This document shows positions 51,686-60,978 of a DNA stretch of 64,000 nt, in pieces (position 1 is the first letter of the stretch; every line of letters begins with the position of its first letter). Where the stretch lies: positions 102,121-166,120 of the forward strand of contig NZ_JAQTMS010000004.1 in NCBI RefSeq assembly GCF_028714215.1. The letters run 5' to 3'. This stretch comes from Rhodoferax sp. (GTDB lineage Bacteria; Pseudomonadota; Gammaproteobacteria; Burkholderiales; Burkholderiaceae_C). Below the pieces are notes generated by a model. That model made no database searches, had not been told where the DNA came from, and saw only the letters and a program-made list of their open reading frames with translations. Both the position numbers and the translations under genes were made by a program.

Positions 51686-53518
51686 TTGCTGAAACCTTCT
51701 GAATCTCCAGCCGCTGGCGCCAATGCGGAGGTTCCAACATTGACGGCCACTCAACGCGCCGCGTCGAATGATCTTTATCGCTTCGGACGCTTTGTTCTGC
51801 AGCCCGCCGCGCAGCGCCTGCTGGTCGATGGCGCGGCGGTTAGCGTGGGGCCGCGTGCCTTCGATCTGCTGGTGGCGCTGGTGGAGCGCGCCGGGCAAGT
51901 CGTATCCAAGCTGGAGTTGCTGGATCTGGTCTGGCCGGGTCTGGTGGTTGAGGAAAACAATCTGCAGGTGCAGATTTCGACCTTGCGCAAAATCCTGGGA
52001 CCCAGCGCGATAACGACGCTGGTCGGTCGAGGCTATCGCTTCACCTTGCCGATCGATTCCGGGGACCTGCCGCAAGAGTCATTGGCAGCGCTGGAAACGG
52101 GTTCCGCTACGCCGGAAGAAACACCGTCGATCGCGGTGCTCCCGTTCGTCAATTTGAGCGACGACGTGGCGAATGAATACTTTGCCGACGGCCTGTCGGA
52201 AGAGCTGATCAACGTCCTGTCGAAGATTCGCGGGCTGCGGGTTGTCTCCCGGACTTCCGCGTTCAGCTTCAAGGGCGCCAAGGTGGACATTCCGACGGTG
52301 GCGCGCAAGCTCAACGTGACGGCCGTCCTGGAAGGCAGTGTGCGCAAGGCCGGTTTGCATGTCCGCATCAATGCGCAATTGGTCCAGGTTGCAACGGATT
52401 CCTACCTTTGGTCGAAGAACTACGACCGTGAACTTGAGGACATCTTTGCCGTGCAGGATGACATTGCCCGTTCCGTGGTGATGGAATTGCGTGCCACCTT
52501 GATGGGCGAATCTTCCGATGCGCTGGCTGGCCGCGAGTTGGCGGCGGAAGTACGGGCCGCGGTGAAAGGGCGCAGCCGGAGCGCCGAAGCCTACCGGCTC
52601 TATCTGCAGGGCGCTTTCTTTATGAAACGCTACAACGCGGAGGATATGAGCAAGGCGATAGGGCACTTCAGGAGTGCGCTGGAGCATGATCCCGAGTTCG
52701 CTTTGGCCTGGGCCTCGCTCTCGTTTTGCTACATGCACCAGAGCGCCAACGCCTGGGCACCCATCGCCGAGGGTGCCCAGCGCGCCTGGGAAGCCGCCAG
52801 ACGGGCATTGGAAGCCGGCCCCGAAGTGGCGGAAAGTCTTTGGGCCCAAAGCACCGTGCTGATGTACTACGACTGGAACTGGCAGGCGGCGGAAGCCGCC
52901 ATTCAGCGTGCCCTGCACTTTGCGCCCGACGACTCCATATTGATTGTCGGTGCGGTCACCCTGATGCTGAACCTGGGTCGGCTGGAGGAGGCGGGCGCCT
53001 TGCTGAAGAGAGTCCTGGTACTGGACCCGTTGAACGTCGAGGCGCACATCACCGCGGGGCTGCAACTGACCATCAGCGGGCGTCTGGAGGAAGCGCGGAG
53101 CGCCTATCTTGCCGCGCTGGAACTCAGCCCGCAACACGTCAGACTGCATTACTGGCTGGCTCGTCTGCAATTGCTCCAGGGGCATGCGGAGGCTGCGCTG
53201 GCCGAGGTTGCCAAGGAAGAGCATGAGACCTTCCGCTGGCTTGGCTGGGTGCTGACGCAGCATGCGCGCGGACAAGCCGGGAAGTCAGAGGACGCGCTAC
53301 AAAAGCTGATCGCCAAGTATGCCAAAGATGCCGCTTTTCAGATTGCCCAAGCGCATGCCTACCGGGGTGAGTCCGACCCGGCCTTCGAATGGCTGGAGCG
53401 GGCCTACCGGCAACGCGACGCCGGAATGGCATCGATGAAGATCGACGTGCTGCTGAAGAACCTGCACGGCGATCCGCGCTGGCAGCCCCTGCTCAACAGA
53501 GTGGGGCTTGGCAACTGA
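51686..53518 (+). CDS. Winged-helix/TolB-like/TPR regulator (CadC-like)
   Basis: A 610-residue protein. Residues about 30-125 form an OmpR/CadC-type winged helix (FDLLVALVERAGQVVSKLEL, VEENNLQVQISTLRKIL, TLVGRGYRFTLP). Residues about 145-270 form a TolB-like N-terminal fold (IAVLPFVNLSDDVANEYFAD, VAVLEGSVRKAG-like). The remaining half consists of TPR-type helical repeats. No transmembrane helix was recognised, so it is probably cytoplasmic, in contrast to CadC itself. The start (TTG at 51686) is uncertain. Proteins of this architecture regulate genes in response to unknown cues. Confidence 0.87.
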   Translation: MLKPSESPAAGANAEVPTLTATQRAASNDLYRFGRFVLQPAAQRLLVDGAAVSVGPRAFDLLVALVERAGQVVSKLELLDLVWPGLVVEENNLQVQISTLRKILGPSAITTLVGRGYRFTLPIDSGDLPQESLAALETGSATPEETPSIAVLPFVNLSDDVANEYFADGLSEELINVLSKIRGLRVVSRTSAFSFKGAKVDIPTVARKLNVTAVLEGSVRKAGLHVRINAQLVQVATDSYLWSKNYDRELEDIFAVQDDIARSVVMELRATLMGESSDALAGRELAAEVRAAVKGRSRSAEAYRLYLQGAFFMKRYNAEDMSKAIGHFRSALEHDPEFALAWASLSFCYMHQSANAWAPIAEGAQRAWEAARRALEAGPEVAESLWAQSTVLMYYDWNWQAAEAAIQRALHFAPDDSILIVGAVTLMLNLGRLEEAGALLKRVLVLDPLNVEAHITAGLQLTISGRLEEARSAYLAALELSPQHVRLHYWLARLQLLQGHAEAALAEVAKEEHETFRWLGWVLTQHARGQAGKSEDALQKLIAKYAKDAAFQIAQAHAYRGESDPAFEWLERAYRQRDAGMASMKIDVLLKNLHGDPRWQPLLNRVGLGN

Positions 53519-53667
53519 GGCAGACGCGCGATTGGCCGGCGATGACCTGGTTTGCGCTTTATCAAGTGCCAACGGCGTCTCGCCACTACACTGAATAGGC
53601 GCTGTGCATGGCACGATACGATCTGCCTGCGACGAATCATGAACCTGCCAACCGTAAGGAGTCGAAC

Positions 53668-54117
53668 ATGAAAATCAAAGCCGTTGTTTGCGCCATCGTG
53701 GCCCTGTCCATGGCCGTTGGCGGGTCCGTCTTCGCTCAAGCCAGTACCTACGAGACGCAAAGAGACGCCGACCTCAAGGAGCGGGCACAGCACCAGCGCC
53801 CGCAAGATCGCCGCGACGACCGGGCGCGCCAGCCGAACCAGTATCAAGGCCAGGACCGCGAGCGCAACGATCAGCGTCGCGACCGGCGTGGCAACGACCA
53901 GCGCTGGGACGAGCGCGGCGCCGGCCCGGACCACCAATTTCGCCGCGGCGACCGTTTGCCGCCCCAGTACCGGCATAGAAACTATGTGGTCGATGACTGG
54001 CACGGCCATGGCCTGAGCGCACCGCCGCGCGGTTACCACTGGGTTCAATCCGGCAGCGACTACCTTCTGGTGGCCATTGCCACCGGCATCATCCTGCAGT
54101 TGATCCTGAACAACTGA
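53668..54117 (+). CDS. RcnB-family periplasmic protein
   Basis: A 149-residue exported protein. The ATG at 53668 follows AAGGAG, and the signal peptide ends near SVFAQA. The middle is strongly charged and repetitive in Arg, Asp, Asn and Gln (RRDRRGNDQRWDERG), and the C-terminal domain shows the RcnB pattern: FRRGDRLPPQYRHRNYVVDD, then LSAPPRGYHWVQSGSDYLLV, then AIATGIILQLI. RcnB in E. coli affects nickel/cobalt homeostasis; many homologues have no known metal link. Confidence 0.87.
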   Translation: MKIKAVVCAIVALSMAVGGSVFAQASTYETQRDADLKERAQHQRPQDRRDDRARQPNQYQGQDRERNDQRRDRRGNDQRWDERGAGPDHQFRRGDRLPPQYRHRNYVVDDWHGHGLSAPPRGYHWVQSGSDYLLVAIATGIILQLILNN

Positions 54118-54130
54118 CGACCGTGCCGCA

Positions 54131-54145
54131 GGCCCCTGCCGGGCC
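54131..54145. terminator. Weak GC stem after the RcnB-like gene
   Basis: GGCCC and GGGCC arms enclose a five-base loop 13 bases after the stop codon. No T-tract follows, so termination here is uncertain. The rest of the 259-base gap to the next gene has no other recognised feature. Confidence 0.25.
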
Positions 54146-54376
54146 GGCGACCGGAACCCGCGCCGACTGACAATCCCACATCGGCGCCATGGACAAGTAG
54201 GCGGGGCTGGCGTCAGGCGCCGGCGGCGCCCGGCAATGGCTGGCCACCAGCAACCCTGCGACAGGCCTATTACACTACGTCCGATTCATTATTGCTGCTG
54301 CGCAAGCGCTGTCTTGGCAGCAGTATTTTCCGTGGCCAGGCGCCTGGCCCGGATTTGCCTCTTCGAAAGGTTCTCC

Positions 54377-55603
54377 ATGGTTGCGTGGCAATATGTCATG
54401 AAGGGTTTTGCTTTTTCGGCGCGCCGGCGCGCCCTGTTGGCTGGCCCGGTTGCGGCAGCCTGGCTGGCGGCCTGCGGACCGGCGGCTACCCCACCGGCGC
54501 CCAGCGCGCCGCCGCCGGTCGAAGTCGGCGTTGTCACGGTCACGGCCACCACGGTGGGCCTGCTGACCGAACTGCCCGGCCGAACCGAGGCTTCCCGCGT
54601 GGCCCAGGTGCGGGCCCGGGTGGCGGGCATTTTGCAGCGCCAGTTGTTTCGCGAAGGCAGCGAGGTCAAAGCCGACCAGCCCCTGTTCCAGATCGACGCC
54701 GCGCCCTACAGCGCGGCGCTGGCCAGCGCCCAGGCCGCCCTGGCGCGCGCCCAGGCCAACCTGATGCAAGCACAGGCGCAAGCCGAGCGCTACAAGCCGC
54801 TGGTCGAAGCCAATGCCATCAGCCAGCAGGATTTCATAGTCGCCGTGGCGGCGCAAAAACAGGCCGAGGCCGATGTCGCGGCCGGCAAGGCGGCGGTGCA
54901 GACGGCGCAGATCAACCGGGGCTATGCGGCTGTCAATTCGCCCATAGCCGGGCGCATCGGCCGGGCCTTGGTGACCGAGGGCGCGCTGGTCGGGCAGGGC
55001 GAGGTCACGCCGCTGGCGCTGGTGCAGCAAATCGACCCCATGTACGTCAACGTCACGCAACCGGTGGCCGACGTGCTGCGCCTGCGCGCCGCGATCGCCA
55101 GCGGCCAGTTGAAGAGCGCCGGCGGCAAGGAGGCCGCCGCGGTGCGCATCGTGCTGGACGATGGCAGTGTCTACCCGCTGCCGGCCAGGCTGTTGTTCTC
55201 CGACCTGTCGGTCGACCCGAGCTCCGGGCAGATCAGCTTGCGCGCGGAAGTGCCCAATCCGAAGGGGGTCTTGCTGCCCGGCATGTACGTGCGGGCCCGG
55301 CTTGAACAGGCCGCCGCCAGCGCCGCCATGTTGTTGCCGCAGCAGGCGGTGGAACGCTCGTCGCAAGGCGACAGCGTCAAGGTGGTGGCGGCCGACGGCA
55401 GCGTCGGCAGCCGCGCCGTGAAAGTCAGTGCCGCCAAGGACGGTCAGTGGGTGGTGCTGGAGGGGCTCAAGGCCGGCGAACAGGTGGTGGTCGACGGCTT
55501 CCAGAAGTTGCAGGGCAAGGCGCGCGCCAAGCCGGTGCCGTGGACAGCGGCTGGTCCCGCGTCCGCGCCGGCCTCGGCAGCGGCTTCCGCAGCTCGATCG
55601 TAA
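54377..55603 (+). CDS. RND efflux periplasmic adaptor (AcrA/MexA type)
   Basis: A 408-residue lipoprotein adaptor linking the inner membrane pump to the outer membrane channel. The start at 54377 follows AAAGG; a second ATG lies 21 bases later. The lipobox is AWLAAC near residue 34. The body shows GRTEASRVAQVRARVAGILQ, the lipoyl half (REGSEVKADQPLFQIDAAPY), a helical hairpin (ASAQAALARAQANLMQAQAQ), the second lipoyl half (NRGYAAVNSPIAGRIGRALV) and a beta-barrel/MP domain. It begins the operon and ends 10 bases before the pump gene. Confidence 0.94.
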   Translation: MVAWQYVMKGFAFSARRRALLAGPVAAAWLAACGPAATPPAPSAPPPVEVGVVTVTATTVGLLTELPGRTEASRVAQVRARVAGILQRQLFREGSEVKADQPLFQIDAAPYSAALASAQAALARAQANLMQAQAQAERYKPLVEANAISQQDFIVAVAAQKQAEADVAAGKAAVQTAQINRGYAAVNSPIAGRIGRALVTEGALVGQGEVTPLALVQQIDPMYVNVTQPVADVLRLRAAIASGQLKSAGGKEAAAVRIVLDDGSVYPLPARLLFSDLSVDPSSGQISLRAEVPNPKGVLLPGMYVRARLEQAAASAAMLLPQQAVERSSQGDSVKVVAADGSVGSRAVKVSAAKDGQWVVLEGLKAGEQVVVDGFQKLQGKARAKPVPWTAAGPASAPASAAASAARS

Positions 55604-55613
55604 GGGGCGCGGC

Positions 55614-58600
55614 ATGGCCCAATTTTTTATCGACCGGCCCATTTTTGCCTGGGTCATCGCACTCTTTATCGTGATGCTGGGTGGGGTCTCCATCACGCAA
55701 TTGCCGGTGGCGCAGTTCCCCTCGGTGGCGCCACCGTCCATCATCGTCTCGGCCGCCTACCCCGGTGCCTCGGCGCAAACCCTGGAAGACAGCGTGCTGA
55801 GCGTCATTGAGCGCGAGATGAACGGCTCGCCCGGGCTGATCTACGTCGAATCGGTGGCGCAGGCCGACGGTTCCGGCTCCATCACCCTGAGCTTCGAGCC
55901 CGGCACCAGCCCCGACCTGGCGCAGGTCGACGTGCAAAACCGGCTCAGCCGCGCCGCGCCGCGCCTGCCGCAAGCGGTGACGCAACAAGGCGTGCGGGTC
56001 GACAAGGCGCGCAGCAATTTCCTGCTGTTCACCATTCTCTCCAGCAGCGACCCGGCGCTGGACCCGGTGGCGCTGGGCGACTATGCCGCGCGCAACGTGC
56101 TGCCCGAGATCCAGCGCATCCCCGGCGTCGGCCAGGCGCAACTGTTCGGCACCGAGCGCGCCATGCGCGTCTGGATCGACCCGGCCAAGCTGGTCGGCTA
56201 CCGCTTGTCCTCGAACGATGTGATTGCGGCCATTGGAGCGCAGAACGCGCAAGTGGCCTCCGGCACCATCGGCGACCTGCCCAACGTGCCGGGGCAGTCC
56301 ATCTTCGCCACCGTCATCGTCAAGGGCCAGTTGACTTCGTCGCAGCAGTTCGAGAACGTGGTGCTGCGCGCCAACGCCGACGGCTCCACGGTGCGGCTGA
56401 AAGATGTGGCACGGGTGGAACTGGGCGCCCAGTCCTACAGCACGCAGTCGCGCCTGAACGGCAAGGCCTCCACCGGCATCGGCGTGCAACTGTCGCCGAC
56501 CGGCAACGCGGTGGCCACGGCCAAGGCGGTCAAGAAGCGCCTGCAGGAACTGTCGCCTTATTTCCCGCCGGGCGTGACGGCGGTCATCCCGTTCGACAGT
56601 TCGCGCTTTGTCGAGATCTCGATCCGCCAGGTGATTGAAACCCTGATCGAAGCGGTGATACTGGTGTTCCTGGTGATGTACCTGTTCCTGCAGGACTTCC
56701 GCTACACCCTGATCCCGACGCTGGTGGTGCCGATCGCGCTGATGGGCACCTTCGCGGTGCTGCAGACGCTGGGCTTCTCGATCAATGTGCTGACCATGTT
56801 CGGCATGGTGCTGGTGATCGGCATCGTGGTCGACGACGCCATCGTGGTGGTGGAAAACGTCGAGCGCATCATGAGCACCGAGGGCTTGTCGCCGCTGGCC
56901 GCCACGCGCAAGGCGATGGGTCAGATTTCCAGCGCCATCATCGGCGTCACGGTGGTGCTGGTGTCGGTGTTCGTGCCGCTGGCCTTCTTCAGCGGCTCGG
57001 TCGGCAACATCTACCGCCAGTTCTCGGTGGTGATGCTGAGCTCGATCCTGTTCTCGGCCTTCATGGCGCTGTCGTTCACGCCGGCGCTGTGCGCCACGCT
57101 GCTCAAACCGGTGGAGGCCGGCCACCACCATGCCAAGAGCGGCTTCTTCGGCTGGTTCAACCGCGGCTTCTCACGCACTGCCAAGGGTTATGAAAACTGG
57201 GTCGCGCGGCTGCTGAAAAAAACCGGGCGCTTCCTGATCCTCTACGTCGCCATCATCGCCGCGGTGATCCTGCTGCTGGGCCGGCTGCCCACGTCGTTCC
57301 TGCCCAATGAAGACCAGGGCATCATGCTGGTCAATGTCCAGTTGCCGCCCGGCGCCACCGTGAACCGCACCGGCGGCGTCATGAACCGGGTGGAAGAATT
57401 CATGCTCAAGCAGCCCGAAATCGAGAGCATGGTCAGCATCCTGGGCTTCAGTTTTGCCGGCAGCGGCCAGAACACCGGTCTGGCTTTCATCACCCTCAAG
57501 GACTGGCATGACCGCGCCGGAGCCGGGCAGTCGGCGCAGGGCCTGGTGGGTCGCGCCTTTGGCGCGCTGTCGCGGATTCGCGACGCCATCATCTTCCCGG
57601 TCAGTCCGCCGCCGATCCCCGAGCTGGGCCGCGCCAACGGTTTCGCCCTGCGCCTACAGGACCGCGGCGGCAACGGCCATGCCGCGCTGGTGGCGGCGCG
57701 CAACCAGTTGCTGGGTCTGGCGGCGCAAAGCAAGGTGCTGACGGCAGTGCGCCCGGACGGTCTGGAAGACGCCTCGCAACTGCAACTCAACATCGACCGC
57801 GACAAGGCCAGCGCTCTGGGTGTCAGTTTCAGCGCCATCAATACCTCGCTCTCGACCGCGCTAGGCTCCTCCTACGTCAACGACTTCCCGAATGCCGGTC
57901 GGGTGCAACGCGTGGTGGTGCAGGCCGACGCGCCGTCCCGCATGCAGCCGGAGGATCTGCTGAAAATCAACGCGATGAATGCCGCAGGCCAGCCGGTGCC
58001 GTTGTCGGCCTTTGCCAGCACGCAGTGGGTCACCGGTGCCATGCAGACCATCCGCTACAACGGTTACCCGACCATGCGCATCGCCGGCGAGCCGGCACCG
58101 GGCAACAGCACCGGCGCGGCGATGGCCGAGATGGAACGGCTGGCGGGCCAGTTGCCGCCCGGTTTCGCGTATGAGTGGACCGGCCAGTCGCGCGAGGAGA
58201 AACTCTCCGGCTCCACCGCCATCATCCTGTTTGCCTTCTCGCTGCTGGCGGTGTTCCTGTGCCTGGCGGCGCTCTACGAGAGCTGGTCGATCCCGTTCGC
58301 CGTGATTCTGGTGGTGCCGCTGGGCGTGCTGGGCGTGACACTGGCGACCAGCTTGCGCGGGCTGGAAAACGACGTCTACTTCAAGGTCGGTCTGATCACC
58401 ATCATCGGCCTGTCGGCGAAAAACGCGGTCTTGATCATCGAATTTGCGAAAGACCTGCATGCGCAGGGCCGCAGCCTGGTGGATGCGGTACTGGAGGCGG
58501 CGCACATGCGTTTTCGGCCGATCCTGATGACCTCCATGGCCTTCATCCTGGGCGTGTTGCCGCTGGTGGTGGCGTCGGGCGCCGGTTCCGCCAGCCAGCA

Positions 58601-58787
58601 TGCCATCGGCACCGGCGTCATGGGCGGCATGATCTCCGCCACCTCGCTGTCGGTCTTTTTCGTACCCCTGTTCTTCGTCGTGGTGCGGCGCATGTTCAAG
58701 GGCAGCGAACGCCAGCGTCGCAAATACGCCCACGAAAGCAATGACGACACGCCGGCGCTGCCGGCCGCGACGGAGGCCAAGCCATGA
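55614..58787 (+). CDS. RND multidrug efflux pump (AcrB/MexB type, HAE1)
   Basis: A 1057-residue proton-driven pump with twelve helices. The start MAQFFIDRPIFAWVIALFIV is the classic HAE1 opening; the longer frame upstream is not translated. The proton-relay aspartates lie at residues 407 and 408 in VVDDAIVVVENVERI, exactly as in AcrB, and the relay lysine is at about 936 in LSAKNAVLIIEFAKD. Length and the presence of both large periplasmic loops indicate an intact pump for hydrophobic drugs, dyes or solvents. Confidence 0.96.
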   Translation: MAQFFIDRPIFAWVIALFIVMLGGVSITQLPVAQFPSVAPPSIIVSAAYPGASAQTLEDSVLSVIEREMNGSPGLIYVESVAQADGSGSITLSFEPGTSPDLAQVDVQNRLSRAAPRLPQAVTQQGVRVDKARSNFLLFTILSSSDPALDPVALGDYAARNVLPEIQRIPGVGQAQLFGTERAMRVWIDPAKLVGYRLSSNDVIAAIGAQNAQVASGTIGDLPNVPGQSIFATVIVKGQLTSSQQFENVVLRANADGSTVRLKDVARVELGAQSYSTQSRLNGKASTGIGVQLSPTGNAVATAKAVKKRLQELSPYFPPGVTAVIPFDSSRFVEISIRQVIETLIEAVILVFLVMYLFLQDFRYTLIPTLVVPIALMGTFAVLQTLGFSINVLTMFGMVLVIGIVVDDAIVVVENVERIMSTEGLSPLAATRKAMGQISSAIIGVTVVLVSVFVPLAFFSGSVGNIYRQFSVVMLSSILFSAFMALSFTPALCATLLKPVEAGHHHAKSGFFGWFNRGFSRTAKGYENWVARLLKKTGRFLILYVAIIAAVILLLGRLPTSFLPNEDQGIMLVNVQLPPGATVNRTGGVMNRVEEFMLKQPEIESMVSILGFSFAGSGQNTGLAFITLKDWHDRAGAGQSAQGLVGRAFGALSRIRDAIIFPVSPPPIPELGRANGFALRLQDRGGNGHAALVAARNQLLGLAAQSKVLTAVRPDGLEDASQLQLNIDRDKASALGVSFSAINTSLSTALGSSYVNDFPNAGRVQRVVVQADAPSRMQPEDLLKINAMNAAGQPVPLSAFASTQWVTGAMQTIRYNGYPTMRIAGEPAPGNSTGAAMAEMERLAGQLPPGFAYEWTGQSREEKLSGSTAIILFAFSLLAVFLCLAALYESWSIPFAVILVVPLGVLGVTLATSLRGLENDVYFKVGLITIIGLSAKNAVLIIEFAKDLHAQGRSLVDAVLEAAHMRFRPILMTSMAFILGVLPLVVASGAGSASQHAIGTGVMGGMISATSLSVFFVPLFFVVVRRMFKGSERQRRKYAHESNDDTPALPAATEAKP

Positions 58788-60208
58788 GCCAGCGCATGTC
58801 TCACACCGGAACCTTCCGGCCGCGCCAAGCGGGCGCTTTGCTGCTGGCCTTGACACTGGGCGGCTGTGGTTCCATGGCGCCGACCCTGGAGCGGCCGGCG
58901 CCGCCGGTGGCAGCCAGCTTCCCGGGTGTCGTCACGGCCGCGCCGGACCCGGCAGCGGCGTCGTCTGTCGAGTGGCAGAAATTCTTTGCCGATGCCCGCC
59001 TCAAAAAACTGATTGCGCTGGCGCTGCAAAACAACCGCGACCTGCGCCTGGCGCTGCTCAACATCGAGCAGGCGCGCGCGCAGTTCGACCTGCGGCGCGC
59101 CGACCAGTGGCCCACCGTCAACGCCGGAGTCAGCGGCTCGCGCCTGCCGACAGCGGCCGGCGGCATCGCCAGCAGCTACAGCGCCGGCGTGCTGGTCACG
59201 GCCTATGAAGTGGATCTGTTCGGGCGCGTGCGCAGCCTGACCGATGCCGCCCTGGCGCAGTACCTGGCGACCGAGGAAGCGCGCAAGGCGGTGCAGATCA
59301 GCTTGCTGGCGGCCGTTGCCAACGGCTACTTTGCGCTGCAGGGCGACGAAGAACTGCTGCGCGTGACGAAGCAGACGCTGCTTACGCGCGAGGATTCCTA
59401 CCGCCTGATCAAACTGCGTTTTGACAATGGCGCGAGTTCGCAGATCGACCTGCGCCAAGCCCAGTCGCTGCTGGAATCGGCGCGCGTCACGCTGGCGCAG
59501 GCAACGCGTCAACGTGCGCTCGACGAGAACGCGCTGGTGCTGTTGCTGGGGCAGTCCTTGCCCAATGAATTGCCGCCGGGACTGCCGATCACGGTGGCCG
59601 CCGGCATGCCGGAACTGCCCATCGGCCTGCCGTCCCAGGTGCTGGTGCGCCGCCCCGACGTGCGCCAGGCCGAGCAGCAGCTGATTGCCGCCAACGCCAG
59701 CATCGGCGCCGCGCGCGCCGCCTTCTTCCCCCGGATCACGCTGACCGGCAGCCTGGGTGGCGCCAGCAGCGAGCTTAGCGCCTTGTTCAGCAATGGTCTG
59801 GCCTGGAGTTTTGCGCCGCAGTTGCTGCAACCGATCTTCGACGCCGGCCGCAATCAGGCCAACCTGAAGCTCTCCGAGGTCAATCGCGACATCGCCGTGG
59901 CGCAATATGAGCGTGCCATCCAGTCGGCGTTCCGGGAAGTTGCCGATGCCCTGGCGGGCCGCGCCACGCTGGGCGAGCAATTGCGCGCCCAGCAGGCCCA
60001 GTTGCTGGCCGAGCAGGACCGCTACCGGCTGGCCGAGCTGCGCTACCGCAACGGCGCTGCCAGCTATCTGGACGTGCTGGATGCCCAGCGCTCCTTGTTC
60101 AGCGCGCAGCAGGCTCAGGTGCAGACGCAAACCCAGTACCTGCAAAACCAGGTCACGCTGTACCGCGTGCTGGGCGGCGGCTGGACGGACGGCGGCGCGG
60201 CACCTTAA
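58784..60208 (+). CDS. RND efflux outer membrane lipoprotein (OprM/NodT type)
   Basis: A 474-residue outer membrane channel. Its ATG overlaps the pump stop by four bases (ATGA). A signal peptide with lipobox LTLGGC precedes the mature chain GSMAPTLERPAPPVAASFPG. The two TolC-like repeats are clear: IALALQNNRDLRLALLNIEQ near the start, RRPDVRQAEQQLIAANASIG in the middle, and SAFREVADALAGRATLGEQL with LRYRNGAASYLDVLDAQRSL near the end. It completes the tripartite pump. No regulator gene adjoins the operon. Confidence 0.95.
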   Translation: MSQRMSHTGTFRPRQAGALLLALTLGGCGSMAPTLERPAPPVAASFPGVVTAAPDPAAASSVEWQKFFADARLKKLIALALQNNRDLRLALLNIEQARAQFDLRRADQWPTVNAGVSGSRLPTAAGGIASSYSAGVLVTAYEVDLFGRVRSLTDAALAQYLATEEARKAVQISLLAAVANGYFALQGDEELLRVTKQTLLTREDSYRLIKLRFDNGASSQIDLRQAQSLLESARVTLAQATRQRALDENALVLLLGQSLPNELPPGLPITVAAGMPELPIGLPSQVLVRRPDVRQAEQQLIAANASIGAARAAFFPRITLTGSLGGASSELSALFSNGLAWSFAPQLLQPIFDAGRNQANLKLSEVNRDIAVAQYERAIQSAFREVADALAGRATLGEQLRAQQAQLLAEQDRYRLAELRYRNGAASYLDVLDAQRSLFSAQQAQVQTQTQYLQNQVTLYRVLGGGWTDGGAAP

Positions 60209-60390
60209 GCCACGCCAAAGGCTGCCGTTATACTCTCGCCCGGGTCAACAGTTCACCCAGGCGTTGCCGGAGCCCTGTGCTCACGCTAAACCTGCCTACC
60301 TTCGCAAGCACTTGACATGTTCTGTGTACCTACGCTGCAAGCGGCAACCCCAGCACTCATCCTTGAGCCCAAGGCACATGAGGAATGTTG

Positions 60391-60975
60391 ATGACACGAT
60401 TGCTTGTTCCCTTGGCCACGCCCGACGTATCGGCGTTTGGCAAAACCCTGAAGAACCTTCTGGACCAGCGCCATGCGGCCGGCAAGGCGCCGCCCTCGCA
60501 CGTTGAGTTGCTCAACCTGCTGGCACGCGCGGTCGGTCTGCGCAACTTCGCCACCCTGAAAAAGACGGCGTTGGCGGCACCGGCGGCGGCCGTCCCGGGC
60601 GATGTGCCGGTGGCGGCGCAGAAAGGCGATGCGCTGGACTTGTCCACCCTGTCAACGACGGCGCGCAAAGCCTTGCTGCAATTCGACGCCGCCGGCCGGC
60701 TGGTTCGCTTGCCCAACAAGCTCTCGGTGCAGCAAATGACCATGTGGGCCTTGTGGACACAGTTTGTCGCCCACCGGCGCTACACCGAGAAGGAAGTCAA
60801 CGCCATCAGCAACGCTTTTCACACTTTTGGTGACCAGGCCACCTTGCGCCGCGAGCTGGTCAACATGAAGCTGTTAGGCCGCAAGAGCGATTGCAGCGAA
60901 TACTGGAAGGAGCCGCAGCGCCCCGCGCCAGAGGTGCAGGCCTTCCTGCGGGCCTGGCGCGCCGGACTGCGCTAG
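60391..60975 (+). CDS. DUF2087 domain protein
   Basis: A 194-residue protein. The C-terminal 90 residues form the DUF2087 domain (LVRLPNKLSVQQMTMWALW, HRRYTEKEVNAISNAFHTFG, DQATLRRELVNMKLLGRKSD, YWKE), a winged-helix-like module found at the end of ArsR-type regulators and as stand-alone proteins. The N-terminal half (SAFGKTLKNLLDQR, VELLNLLARAVGLRNFATLK) resembles a small DNA-associated helical unit. The start at 60391 uses the AGGA lying 6 bases upstream; another ATG is 6 bases earlier. Likely a regulator, target unknown. Confidence 0.83.
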   Translation: MTRLLVPLATPDVSAFGKTLKNLLDQRHAAGKAPPSHVELLNLLARAVGLRNFATLKKTALAAPAAAVPGDVPVAAQKGDALDLSTLSTTARKALLQFDAAGRLVRLPNKLSVQQMTMWALWTQFVAHRRYTEKEVNAISNAFHTFGDQATLRRELVNMKLLGRKSDCSEYWKEPQRPAPEVQAFLRAWRAGLR

Positions 60976-60978
60976 GGC

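Noticed and set aside
53297..54048. Minus-strand open frames opposite the end of the TPR regulator and the RcnB-like gene
   Set aside because: They lack ribosome sites and family features, while the plus strand encodes recognised domains with signal peptide and AAGGAG.
60312..60335. TTGACA at 60312-60317 as a promoter for the DUF2087 gene
   Set aside because: The hexamer is perfect, but no acceptable -10 element lies 16-18 bases downstream.
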